Of a stretch of 64,000 nt of DNA, positions 27,010-35,946 are shown in pieces. A model generated the notes under the pieces. That model did no database searches. It was not told the DNA's origin and was given only the letters and a program-made list of their open reading frames with translations. The translations under genes and the position numbers were made by a program. Origin of the DNA: CAYMUR01 sp964393615 (GTDB lineage: Bacteria > Planctomycetota > Planctomycetia > Pirellulales > Pirellulaceae). The stretch's first letter is position 1. Every line of letters starts with the position of its first letter. The stretch is from the NCBI GenBank assembly GCA_964393615.1, contig CAYMUR010000002.1, positions 1-64,000 on the forward strand, written 5' to 3'.

Positions 27010-27921
27010 CTATGAGGAATGACCACGCATCTGTAAAAAGCATTCGATTAACGACAAGTATTTCTGTGTCAGCATGTCACATGTCGTGATGTCACTTAGA
27101 CATGCTGGTTGCGTTGTTGCCTGCAGGATCCACTCTGTGGCAGTTTGAATGTCTCGTGGCGAGCTATTTCTTGGAGGAGGATTGTCAGGATTTTTGTGTC
27201 GCAAGCCAGTTCGGTATATTAACTTGTCCCAATGGTATTTAACGGAAGAATAGAAAGGTGAACTCGGAATATTTTCATATAATGCTGGAAGTGCTATAGG
27301 GTCGTAATGAATGTTGACGGTGCTCAACCAATCCATCCATTTCAATGCATCGATGTGGTCATAACAAATGACCGGTATCCAGGGGATACGTAATGCGTCA
27401 GCAATAATCGCACCGTGCATGGCTTCACAAAGAAGAGTTTCACATTTTGAAATTTCGAGAAGCACATGGTCAATGTCTTTGCTGGGGTAGATGTAGTGAA
27501 TATTAAGGGATGCACATAGCGGACCCCAATGAAAGTGATTTTCACTGAGATGATGTGGTACAAAACCGAATTTGTAAAGCGTGTGTGGCGCTTTGGGTAC
27601 GTCGATTGTTCGGATGAGAATAGCGGGATCCGTCAGGACAAACTTTGTGTTAATGTTGAGTATCTTAGCTGTGTGTGGTCCACGTACGGCGTGAAAAACA
27701 AAAGTGTCATCAATGATTGGCGGGCTTCCATATCCAAAACCAGATCCGAAAATATGCTTGCGAGGGACGGTCGGCAATTTGTGATTAAGTAGTGTGCCAA
27801 TGCCAACAAATAGTTCAGACGGGTCATCATCGAAGATGCCGGGTAACAATCGATCCCAAAGCCACGGGTTGAGGTCGTCACCGAAATTCCCGAATTTGTC
27901 TTGATAGTAAAATAGTTTCAT
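27010..27921 (-). CDS. Polysaccharide pyruvyl transferase family protein
   Basis: A 303-residue protein of the polysaccharide pyruvyl transferase (CsaB/WcaK) family, which adds pyruvyl ketals to sugars of cell-wall or exopolysaccharides. The start KLFYYQDKFGNFGDDLNPWL and the blocks FVGIGTLLNHKLP, FHAVRGPHTAKIL and ETLLCEAMHGAIIADALRIPW (with the conserved C-terminal catalytic Glu/His region) are typical. It is probably cytoplasmic. It stands alone; other polysaccharide genes in the window lie around 53400-62000. Confidence 0.8.
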   Translation of the reverse strand: MKLFYYQDKFGNFGDDLNPWLWDRLLPGIFDDDPSELFVGIGTLLNHKLPTVPRKHIFGSGFGYGSPPIIDDTFVFHAVRGPHTAKILNINTKFVLTDPAILIRTIDVPKAPHTLYKFGFVPHHLSENHFHWGPLCASLNIHYIYPSKDIDHVLLEISKCETLLCEAMHGAIIADALRIPWIPVICYDHIDALKWMDWLSTVNIHYDPIALPALYENIPSSPFYSSVKYHWDKLIYRTGLRHKNPDNPPPRNSSPRDIQTATEWILQATTQPACLSDITTCDMLTQKYLSLIECFLQMRGHSS

Positions 27922-28221
27922 CGCAAGATGCTTGCCCCGTTGTCAAAGGCAATGAAGGCGAAAAATTCGGAGGTGGAAAAAGAGCCGAAGCATGTTTTCG
28001 ATCATGTTATAGCGGCTGGCATGAACCAAATGGGACGTGACGATAGATCCGGAAGACGGTCTAGCTAATCTATTGGTCCACGTAGATTAATATTGACGAT
28101 TCGCTAGCAAGGAAACAGATTTCTCCACGCTGATTAGTCATTCCAGTAGGCATTCGCTGGCCGGTGATGGCTAGTCCGAGACTTGTTTCATCAACGAAAG
28201 AAGTATTTTGATGACACATTT
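27922..28221. other. Intergenic region
   Basis: 300 bases between the pyruvyl transferase start and the SDR stop (both leftward). It should hold the pyruvyl transferase promoter. I see no gene, repeat or strong hairpin. Confidence 0.35.
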
Positions 28222-29037
28222 CTAAATAGTCATCGACGAAAAACCACCGTCAATTGCGATGTTTTGTCCTGTGACGAATGAAGAAGCTTGCTGTGCCGCC
28301 AGCCAGACCACGATACCAGCCAATTCCTGCGGTTCGCCAAAACGTGCCATTGGTGTATGGCCAATAATCTGGTTTCCACGTTCGGAATAACTGCCGTCTT
28401 GGTTGAACAATAAAGCACGGTTTTGTTCTGCCGGGAAAAATCCAGGGCTGATTGCATTTACCCGTACTGTTTGCGAGGCCCATTCACGTGCCAAAAAACG
28501 AGTCAGGTTGATGACCGCTGCTTTGGCAGCGGAGTAGGCCACGACACGAGATAATGGTGTCATTCCCGACATGGATGCGATATTGATAATACTACCACGG
28601 CCTTTATCTAGCATTGCCTGGCCGAATACCTGACAGGGAAGTAGGACCCCCCCCACCAAATTGAGATCGAACACTTGGCGCCAAGCATCTAAGGGTAATT
28701 CACAGAAATTGCTGCCGGGGGGCAAGGTAGCATCAGGATTATTTCCCCCGGCGGCATTGACCAGTACTGTGACTGTACCACATTGATTGGCAATAGAATC
28801 GTGTGCTTGACGAAGCGAATTCATGTCAAGTACATCCGCCGACTGGAAGGTGGCATTGCCCCCAGCCGCTTTGATACTGGCGACTCGTTCCATGCCTCGT
28901 TCTTGGTTACGACCGATGATGGCGACGTGTGCCCCAAAACTAGCCAATGCTTCGGCGATGGCACTTCCCAAGACTCCTGTACCACCAATGACGGCGGCCG
29001 TTTCATTTGACAGGCTAAATAAGTCTTTGTTACTCAT
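28222..29037 (-). CDS. SDR oxidoreductase, D-mannonate oxidoreductase (UxuB/YjmF-type)
   Basis: A 271-residue short-chain dehydrogenase. The Rossmann motif is GGTGVLGSAIAEA (about 18-30), the active site tyrosine lies in AYSAAKAAV, and the serine in INIASMSGM. The strings VNAAGGNNPDAT, FFPAEQNRALLF and HTPMARFGEP are close to what I recall of YjmF-type D-mannonate oxidoreductases, which reduce D-fructuronate to D-mannonate. This fits the UxaE-like epimerase elsewhere in the window. Another substrate is possible. It is a single gene, downstream of a TPR-protein gene that is also leftward. Confidence 0.75.
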   Translation of the reverse strand: MSNKDLFSLSNETAAVIGGTGVLGSAIAEALASFGAHVAIIGRNQERGMERVASIKAAGGNATFQSADVLDMNSLRQAHDSIANQCGTVTVLVNAAGGNNPDATLPPGSNFCELPLDAWRQVFDLNLVGGVLLPCQVFGQAMLDKGRGSIINIASMSGMTPLSRVVAYSAAKAAVINLTRFLAREWASQTVRVNAISPGFFPAEQNRALLFNQDGSYSERGNQIIGHTPMARFGEPQELAGIVVWLAAQQASSFVTGQNIAIDGGFSSMTI

Positions 29038-29070
29038 GATGATCTAGGCACAATTCTTTTACCTGTAACA

Positions 29071-30744
29071 TTATTCTATTGACAAATCATCTGGACTGGG
29101 TGGTTCGGGATCTGGTTTTTCAATGAGATTCTGGATTTCTCGCCATGGTTGTTTGTTCATGTATGATGCGAGTTCTTTCTGCAATTGGGCTTTCATCTTA
29201 TCTTCATTCGCCAGTGCGACAGCCTGAGTTGAATACTTGATTGCGTTTTCAAAGTCGCTCAGTTCAGCGTAAGCAGCTGCCAGTGTGCTGAGCATATGCG
29301 CTAATTTAAATTCCGTAATTGTGCAAGCTTGAGACGCTAATTCGAGTGCGCGCTCGGCATTTCTCAATGAGTCATCTGGTGATGTAGCCAGGACCCAGGC
29401 AAGATTGTTAAGGATCCCGCTATCTTCTGGAAGATGTTGCAGTGCCTGTTCATAGGCTTGGATGGCTGCGGCTTGTTGTCCCGTGTTGAGAAGGCTATCC
29501 GCCCGACCACGAAGTGCAAATGCGCTGGCTGGATCCTGCTGTAGTATGTCATCGTAAATTTTAATCGCTTTGCTAGGACGTTGATCTAATCCGTAAAGAC
29601 GTGCTAGTTGGAGCTGTAATTCGACGTTAGTAGGATTTTGGCGTAGTAATTGGTCGATGTCGTTAATGGCGTCATGCAAACGATTTGACATCTCAAAGAT
29701 AACGGAACGAAACAGGATGGCTTGAGGAAGCTGCGGACTCAACTCCAGTACCCGGTTGATATCGGCCAGTGCCAATTCAAACTCTTGTCGCTGCAGTCGT
29801 AACTGGGCGCGAGCCATGAACCCAGGTATATTCTTGGGGAAAATATCAATTGATTTATCAAGGTCCGCTAAAGCTTCTGTCGGTTTGTCTGCCTGTACGA
29901 ATATTTTGGCACGCAGTAAGTAGCTGGTGTAGGAGTTGGGCGAGGTTTCAATGGCTTTTGTCGTGTGTTCAATGGCCTGTTGAAAACTTCCTGTTTCAGC
30001 AAACGCTTCACCAATGCCATGTAAAGCAGTCAATTCGTTGGGATCCGTTTCTAAAATCTTTTCAAAGTCAGCAATTGCCTCTGGGTATTTTCGTTGACTC
30101 AACAAGACCAAGCCTCGATTACGAATGGCGTCTAGATATTCGGTATCAATTTCAACTGCCTTATTTAGATGGTCAATCTGTTCGACCGGACTGCTGGCTA
30201 GATGGCTTTTGACGACGTACGCCTGACTAAGCTGTTCTTTGTCTTCACCTTCGTTGAGCAATTCAATAGCCCTGTTAACTGCCGTCAACGCCGTCTTGCG
30301 TTCACCACCAGGCAGCAAATGGAGTCGTGCCAGCAGGATATGTGCTGCAGCCAACGTGTCATCGATTTCCATCAACCGGTTGAGGTCCTTGAGTGCCAAA
30401 GTCAACAAAGCTTGTCGTTGTCGATCACGGCCTTGCTTGGCCAGTAAGGGCTGACTCAGACGCGAAGCATGTTCATACAGGGCTGCAGTCATCAACTCGA
30501 CTGCATACTTGGTGTTTTCCTCATCGATTCCCAATTTCATCGCCGATTCACAGAGTCTGACGATCCGCTGCAAGTCTGCCATGGAATCCGCTGTCAGACG
30601 AAGTTCTGTTGCGCGATCGAGTTCGACTAAACCTGGGTCGTTGTCAACATCATGCTCACTAGTTGTTTCCTGGGCACCAGCCAGCCCTATGGTAAAGACG
30701 CCTGAGAGAAAAGCAGTAGCTAGTATGCGGATAGAACTTGTCAT
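29071..30744 (-). CDS. Secreted TPR-repeat protein
   Basis: A 557-residue protein with a signal peptide (IRILATAFLSGVFTIGLAGA, cut after AGA) and about twelve TPR motifs; examples are YPEAIADFEKILETDPNELTALHGIGEAFAETGSF and EALADLDKSIDIFPKNIPGFMAR. It should be periplasmic or outer-membrane-associated and act as a scaffold. No catalytic motif. The SDR gene follows 33 bases downstream in the same direction. Confidence 0.75.
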   Translation of the reverse strand: MTSSIRILATAFLSGVFTIGLAGAQETTSEHDVDNDPGLVELDRATELRLTADSMADLQRIVRLCESAMKLGIDEENTKYAVELMTAALYEHASRLSQPLLAKQGRDRQRQALLTLALKDLNRLMEIDDTLAAAHILLARLHLLPGGERKTALTAVNRAIELLNEGEDKEQLSQAYVVKSHLASSPVEQIDHLNKAVEIDTEYLDAIRNRGLVLLSQRKYPEAIADFEKILETDPNELTALHGIGEAFAETGSFQQAIEHTTKAIETSPNSYTSYLLRAKIFVQADKPTEALADLDKSIDIFPKNIPGFMARAQLRLQRQEFELALADINRVLELSPQLPQAILFRSVIFEMSNRLHDAINDIDQLLRQNPTNVELQLQLARLYGLDQRPSKAIKIYDDILQQDPASAFALRGRADSLLNTGQQAAAIQAYEQALQHLPEDSGILNNLAWVLATSPDDSLRNAERALELASQACTITEFKLAHMLSTLAAAYAELSDFENAIKYSTQAVALANEDKMKAQLQKELASYMNKQPWREIQNLIEKPDPEPPSPDDLSIE

Positions 30745-31215
30745 ATTTTATGCGACTCCCTGGTCGGTTCGCCTAGGTGCCCACCATCAATGTGGGTTCC
30801 ACCGAATCGAAGAAGAATTTCCTTCGAGGGACGCATTATGTACAACTTTGATTAGAAAAACCATCCGTCTTGCCGACCGCTAGCGAAGTTTGACCGAGAC
30901 TGCGAGATTTTTTTGAAGCTTTGTTTGGAGTAGAAAACCAAGCGAGTCAGTGTCACGCCAGACTTAGATAGAAAAAAGAAGGATTTTGCAGCCTAGCGAA
31001 CAAAATTTCGCTGATTATTGCGTCTTTCAGGAACCCTAAGGTGGGTCATGGATTATCCCAAACAACAATTCTACCGTGTTACAAATTTGGTTTTGTGATT
31101 CGAGCTGGTGGGGCGGTCCCAACTTGAAGATTGTGGGAGAGCACGGTGATGCAAGTAGCAAAAACAATCAAAAATGAAAAAATGACCAGAAACCAATGAA
31201 GTACGATTTATAACA
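30745..31215. other. Intergenic region
   Basis: About 470 bases between the TPR-protein start and the epmB stop, both leftward. No gene, tRNA or strong repeat was found; an AT-rich stretch lies near 31150-31210. Confidence 0.35.
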
Positions 31216-32247
31216 TTAGACGAGAACTGTTTTACTGGTTGCCCCCGGTAACTCAGCAACATACTGAGGAACGGCATAACCCGGTAATCGCTCACGAAGC
31301 TGTTTGATTAATTGCTGTCCACGGTCCACGCTCACCTCGAAATGGGCAGTGCCGGTCACTCGATCTAGTTGGTGCAGGTAATATGGAATAACACGGGCAT
31401 CCACTAGTGTTTCACAGAGACTTGTCAACGTATTCAGATCGTCATTGATGCCGCGCAGTAATACGGCTTGATTGAGAACTGGTATTCCATGGTCGACCAG
31501 GTAGCTTAGCGACGAAATTACATCATCACCTAACTCTGCTGGATGGTTGACATGGACGACCATGATTGGCGTTAGACGTGTACTACGTAACCAACCAACG
31601 AGTTCATGTGTTACTCGCTGGGGAATCACAATCGGTAATCGCGTGTGTAATCGCAGACGGCGTAGGTGGGGAATATGGCTCAGTTCGTTCACTAGTTGTG
31701 CAAGCAACCCATCGCGGATCGTGAGCGGATCTCCCCCACTGAGTAGCACTTCACGGATACTGGTATCTTTTGCAATCCGTTTTACAGCTCGCATCCAATG
31801 TCTTATGTCAGGAGGTGTCTCGCTATATGGAAATTCGCGTCGGAAACAATAACGGCAGTGAATGGCACAGGCACCTGTCGTGACCAGAAGCACTCTCTGG
31901 TTGTATTTTTGCAGTAAACCGGGTAGCAGCATTGCCGACCCATCACCGACAGGATCGTCGCTGAAATTGGGTTGGGGATCCAGCTCATTGGGCATGGGCA
32001 AAATTTGACGCAATAAGGGGTCATTCAGATCACCTCGTTTCATTTTCAACAAGAATTCACGAGGCACAAACACGCCAAAAGAACCAGAACTTCGTAGGGC
32101 TGAGGTTGCTGTTTCACTGGGGAGATCCAGCGCCTGGCAAAGTTCAACGGGGTCACGGATAGCACGTTTTATTGATTCCTGCCAGGTTGGAATCGACCCT
32201 TTTATGGTGCGGACAGAATCAGAAAAAGACGATACAATATCATCCAT
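31216..32247 (-). CDS. epmB: EF-P beta-lysine pathway 2,3-aminomutase
   Basis: A 343-residue radical SAM enzyme of the lysine 2,3-aminomutase family with the CxxxCxxC iron-sulfur motif in ACAIHCRYCFRREFPY (about residues 127-142) and a C-terminal SKTVLV segment where the PLP lysine lies. Length and layout match E. coli EpmB (342), shorter than clostridial aminomutase. It would convert (S)-alpha-lysine to (R)-beta-lysine, which EpmA attaches to EF-P. The efp gene lies divergently 77 bases away and epmA follows efp, which makes the function strong. It is the first gene in its own leftward unit. Confidence 0.9.
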   Translation of the reverse strand: MDDIVSSFSDSVRTIKGSIPTWQESIKRAIRDPVELCQALDLPSETATSALRSSGSFGVFVPREFLLKMKRGDLNDPLLRQILPMPNELDPQPNFSDDPVGDGSAMLLPGLLQKYNQRVLLVTTGACAIHCRYCFRREFPYSETPPDIRHWMRAVKRIAKDTSIREVLLSGGDPLTIRDGLLAQLVNELSHIPHLRRLRLHTRLPIVIPQRVTHELVGWLRSTRLTPIMVVHVNHPAELGDDVISSLSYLVDHGIPVLNQAVLLRGINDDLNTLTSLCETLVDARVIPYYLHQLDRVTGTAHFEVSVDRGQQLIKQLRERLPGYAVPQYVAELPGATSKTVLV

Positions 32248-32279
32248 GGCTGTACAATATCCATAGTGGTGTGAGTGAT

Positions 32280-32301
32280 GATTCGAGCACCAACTCGAAT
32301 C
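32280..32301. promoter_or_regulatory. 8-bp perfect inverted repeat between epmB and efp
   Basis: GATTCGAG (32280-32287) and CTCGAATC (32294-32301) are exactly complementary across a CACCAA loop. It is centred in the 77-base spacer between the divergent epmB and efp starts, 24 bases before the efp start codon. It could be an operator shared by both genes or a hairpin in the efp leader. Confidence 0.55.
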
Positions 32302-32324
32302 AATTGAAATGGAAGGAATTCATC

Positions 32325-32894
32325 GTGGCCAGTTACAGTACGAGCGACTTTCGTAAAGGCCTCAAAGTTCAAATTGACGGCGACCCTTATTTGATGGTGG
32401 AAATGAACTTTGTCAAGCCTGGCAAAGGGAACGCATTTTACAAATGCAGATTAAAAAATTTAATCCGCGGAACGGTACTGGATCGAACTTACAAGGGAGG
32501 GGATTCGCTTGAAGCTGCCGATGTGGAAGAGCTCGCTACCCAGTATCTCTATCGCCAGGGGGATACTTTTGTTTTCATGGACAACAACACTTATGAACAG
32601 TATGAACTCGATGCTGGACAGGTCGATGATACCTGGAAGTACCTCAAAGAAGGAATGCCGTGTCAATTGATGCTGTTCAATGGCCTGCCTGTCACAATAA
32701 CCCCTCCTAACCAAGTAGAACTGATTGTCGAGTATTGCGAACCTGCAGCCAAAGGAAATACGGCAACGAATGTTACTAAACCTGTACAGCTTGAAACAGG
32801 TGGTGAGTTTCAATGCCCAGCATTTATTGAAATTGGTAACGTGGTTAAAATTGATACCCGATCGGGAGAATATGTAGAACGTGTAAAATCTTAA
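32325..32894 (+). CDS. efp: Translation elongation factor P
   Basis: A 189-residue EF-P with the three usual domains, which relieves ribosome stalling at polyproline. It starts with GTG (VASYSTSDFRKGLK) preceded by GGAAGG. Lys34 lies in VKPGKGNAFYK, the exact position beta-lysylated in E. coli EF-P, and the domain-III end VVKIDTRSGEYVERVK is typical. The frame continues upstream to 32172 without similarity, so the GTG is chosen. It is divergent from epmB and 374 bases before epmA. Confidence 0.95.
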   Translation: MASYSTSDFRKGLKVQIDGDPYLMVEMNFVKPGKGNAFYKCRLKNLIRGTVLDRTYKGGDSLEAADVEELATQYLYRQGDTFVFMDNNTYEQYELDAGQVDDTWKYLKEGMPCQLMLFNGLPVTITPPNQVELIVEYCEPAAKGNTATNVTKPVQLETGGEFQCPAFIEIGNVVKIDTRSGEYVERVKS

Positions 32895-33268
32895 TGGTTG
32901 TCTGTACGGGATTTGCGCTCCATACGTAGCTTGATTGTTTTACGGAAAACGCAGGTGCCGGTAACCATTCCAACAGGTTCCGCCTTTGTCAGGTTGATAG
33001 CATAGGTCGTGTAAAGAGTCTTTCATGCTGGGTGTGCCATACGTGCACATGGACGATATATCGGCGCAAGCCTGTCTAATTGTTTTATGTTCTAGCTGAG
33101 TCGATAGCGATCTTTCCAACTATTGAAAAGATGATGCCCCGAACTGTGATTGTGTGCATTTCCTACTGGCACGCACACAAAATGTTTTCGCTGAATGGTG
33201 TTACCATTTCAGTTGTCGAAAATGTACAGCCCTCTGTTAGATAATGCATTCTGTAAAACAGGATTGAA
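32895..33268. other. Spacer between efp and epmA
   Basis: The 374-base spacer contains an 8-bp inverted repeat, TTGTGTGC (33150-33157) and GCACACAA (33173-33180), with a 15-base loop about 90 bases before epmA. It could be a terminator for efp or a regulatory element for epmA, but it lacks a T-run. I see no gene in it. Confidence 0.45.
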
Positions 33269-34249
33269 ATGCCAGCAGACAATTACCGTCCCATTGCGGG
33301 CTGGGATCAATTACGACTGCGGGCTGGGTTATTGAATCGCCTTAGAAAATTCTTTGAAGAGCGGGGTTTTCTGGAAGTGGAAACTCCATTGATGTCAGCT
33401 GACGTGGTGGTGGACCGACATCTCGACCCGCTTTCAGTTCTGTTGCCTGATGACCCACGGTTTCCAGAATGTGGTCGTCGCATGTGGCTGCAAACATCAC
33501 CTGAATTCGGTATGAAACGACTGATGGCGTCAGGTGGTCAAGCAATTTACCAAGTAACCCGTGCGTTCCGTGCTGGCGAATCTGGTGAATTGCACAACCC
33601 AGAATTTACCATTGTCGAATGGTATCGGCGCGACGATTCCATGCAGGATGGGATGCAACTGCTATCTGATCTCACAGCCACGTTGTTGGGCACGGGGTCT
33701 GCCTTGTGTGTGAGCTATGAGGCTGCCTTTGAGGAGTATGTCCATATCAATCCGCATCGTTGTTCGATGACGGATTTGCGGCAAGTCAGTAAGAAATACG
33801 GACTTTCGCTTCCTGATGCGCTGAGTGAAGATCGTGACACGTGGCTCAACTTGCTGCTGACAGAGAAAGTGGAACCACAGCTAGGTACGGATGGAGCAAC
33901 TATTCTGTTCGATTATCCGGCGAGTCAAGCTGCCTTGGCGACTATTCGGGCGGATGATCCGCCAGTTGCCGAGCGCTTTGAGTTGTATGTGCAAGGAGTC
34001 GAGTTGGCGAACGGATACCATGAACTGATCGACCCGGATGAATTACAGCAGCGTAATCGGCAGGCGAACGTTGCCAGAAAAGCTGACGGAAAGTACTCTT
34101 TGCCAGAGAAAAGCCAGCTGTTAGCGGCCATGCAGCAGGGATTACCACGTTGCACCGGTGTCGCTTTGGGCTGGGACCGCTTGGTCATGCTAGCTGTGGG
34201 TGCATCCAGTATATCGCAAGTTATGACGTTTCCGGTTGACCGGGCGTGA
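33269..34249 (+). CDS. epmA: EF-P--(R)-beta-lysine ligase
   Basis: A 326-residue class II lysyl-tRNA-synthetase-like protein that lacks the N-terminal anticodon domain, as in E. coli EpmA/PoxA/GenX (325). Class II motifs are visible: FFEERGFLEVETPLMS (28-43, motif 1), FRAGESGELHNPEFTIVEWYR (about 104-124, motif 2) and GVALGWDRLVMLAVG near the C-terminus (motif 3). It joins (R)-beta-lysine to EF-P Lys34 with ATP. Together with epmB and efp it makes the pathway complete, except for the hydroxylase EpmC, which is not seen here. Confidence 0.9.
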   Translation: MPADNYRPIAGWDQLRLRAGLLNRLRKFFEERGFLEVETPLMSADVVVDRHLDPLSVLLPDDPRFPECGRRMWLQTSPEFGMKRLMASGGQAIYQVTRAFRAGESGELHNPEFTIVEWYRRDDSMQDGMQLLSDLTATLLGTGSALCVSYEAAFEEYVHINPHRCSMTDLRQVSKKYGLSLPDALSEDRDTWLNLLLTEKVEPQLGTDGATILFDYPASQAALATIRADDPPVAERFELYVQGVELANGYHELIDPDELQQRNRQANVARKADGKYSLPEKSQLLAAMQQGLPRCTGVALGWDRLVMLAVGASSISQVMTFPVDRA

Positions 34250-34296
34250 TATGGAAAACACGTGGATTGCTGCTGTCGTTGGCATTGGAAGTCACG

Positions 34297-34836
34297 CTAA
34301 GCGGGTTTGTTTTGTGCTTTTTGGAACAGTTGAAAGCTGTAGGGAAACGGAATGCTGGATGACGTTTGGACTCCACTGTCTTCGACACAGACCCACTCGT
34401 CCCAGTCAATCTTGGGAAAATAAGTGTCACCTTCTATATCGGCGTGGATCCGTGTCAAATACAGACGATCAGCATGGGGTAGAGCAAGCTCATAAATCTG
34501 TGCGCCGCCAATCACGAAAATTTCTTCATCGGTCGTTGAAATTGCGAATGCAGTTTCTAGAGTAGATGCGGTTTTGACCTTGGTGCTGTCATTTGCTGGG
34601 GGCAATGATGTTGTCACGTCAGCCGTTGTCAAAAAATCAGTTTGTCGTGTGATGATGAGGGATGTCCTGCCAGGCAATGCGCGACCGATTGACTCGTAAG
34701 TTTTGCGACCCATGACAATGGTATGTCCCATTGTCAGTTTTTTAAACCGGCGCAGATCTTCACTGAGATGCCACGGCAAATCACCATCGCGACCAATCAC
34801 GTGATTGTTTGATAAAGCAACCATCAGAGAAATCAT
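34297..34836 (-). CDS. folA: Dihydrofolate reductase
   Basis: A 179-residue DHFR. MISLMVALSNNHVIGRDGDLPWHLSEDLRRFKKLT has the typical start, WHLSEDLRRFK contains the catalytic acidic residue, and VMGRKTYESIGRALPGR the NADPH-binding loop; IFVIGGAQIYELALPHADRLYLTRI also matches. It regenerates tetrahydrofolate. ATG 34836 is chosen over an upstream TTG because it fits the family. The thyA gene lies upstream in the same direction with 192 bases between, so the two folate/dTMP genes may form one unit. Confidence 0.9.
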   Translation of the reverse strand: MISLMVALSNNHVIGRDGDLPWHLSEDLRRFKKLTMGHTIVMGRKTYESIGRALPGRTSLIITRQTDFLTTADVTTSLPPANDSTKVKTASTLETAFAISTTDEEIFVIGGAQIYELALPHADRLYLTRIHADIEGDTYFPKIDWDEWVCVEDSGVQTSSSIPFPYSFQLFQKAQNKPA

Positions 34837-35028
34837 TGGATAATCTCGTATGAGATAGGGCAATGTGGAACTTGCATTGACTGGAAGTCCGACCTACAGA
34901 CGAAAAATGGTCACAACAAGGCTCGACAACGAGTAAGTGGCCTGCAGCATTCGAAGCTGCCGAATTGCCGCCTAAGCTTATAGAACTCCCACTTTCTGGT
35001 CATGGCGCTACGCTACGATTGAGTTTGA

Positions 35029-35841
35029 TCAGACCGCAATCGGGGCCCTGATGAGAGGGTGGGGGTCGTAATTTTCTAAAGTAAAATCATCAAAGCAGAA
35101 ATCAAAAATTGAATCGATCCGTGGGTTTAGTCGGATTGTCGGTAGTGGCCGTGGGGTGCGTTCGACTTGCGTTCGAGCCTGGTCCAGGTGGTTTTGGTAA
35201 AGGTGAACGTCGCCCAAAGTGTGCACAAACTCCCCAGGTACGAGACCGGTGACTTGTGCGATCATCATTGTCAGGAGAGCATAGGAAGCGATATTGAAGG
35301 GTACACCGAGAAATAAGTCAGCGCTGCGCTGGTACAGCTGGCAAGATAGTTGACGTTGTCCACTTGTCGGCTGTTCCGCCACGTAAAATTGAAAAAGTAG
35401 ATGACAAGGTGGCAATGCCATCTTCGGTAGATCTGCTACATTCCATGCGCTGACGATCAGGCGACGTGAATCAGGATCATCTTGAATTCTTCGAATAACA
35501 TCACTGATTTGATCGATGCCCTGACTGTCTTCCGCTGGCCAATGACGCCATTGGTGACCGTAAACCGGCCCTAATTCGCCTTGCTCATCTGCCCATTCAT
35601 CCCAGATCGTTACACCTTGGTTCTGCAAATACCGTACATTGGTCTCGCCGCCCAGAAACCACAATAATTCGTGAATGATCGACTTGAGGTGTAATTTTTT
35701 GGTGGTCAGCAAGGGAAAACCGGCTGACAAATCGAATCGCATTTGTCGGCCAAACAGGCTTAAGGTGCCGGTTCCCGTACGATCTTCCTTGCGGATACCG
35801 TGTTGCATCACATTTTGCATTAATTCCAGGTATTGTTGCAT
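35029..35841 (-). CDS. thyA: Thymidylate synthase
   Basis: A 270-residue ThyA-type thymidylate synthase, similar in length to the E. coli enzyme (264). The catalytic cysteine is Cys146 in MALPPCHLLFQFYV, with the DDPDSRRLIVSAWN (121-134) and NIASYALLTMMIAQVTGLVPGEFVHTLGD blocks. It methylates dUMP to dTMP using methylene-tetrahydrofolate, giving dihydrofolate that the neighbouring folA product recycles. Nothing unusual. Confidence 0.95.
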   Translation of the reverse strand: MQQYLELMQNVMQHGIRKEDRTGTGTLSLFGRQMRFDLSAGFPLLTTKKLHLKSIIHELLWFLGGETNVRYLQNQGVTIWDEWADEQGELGPVYGHQWRHWPAEDSQGIDQISDVIRRIQDDPDSRRLIVSAWNVADLPKMALPPCHLLFQFYVAEQPTSGQRQLSCQLYQRSADLFLGVPFNIASYALLTMMIAQVTGLVPGEFVHTLGDVHLYQNHLDQARTQVERTPRPLPTIRLNPRIDSIFDFCFDDFTLENYDPHPLIRAPIAV

Positions 35842-35946
35842 AGGTTTGTTGTATTCGTGGATGTGTCCTGAAACAAGTGGTCCGTTGCACTACAGTTGAG
35901 ATGGTATAGTAAAAAGCGAACACATCCCGGATCCGTATTCATCAGG

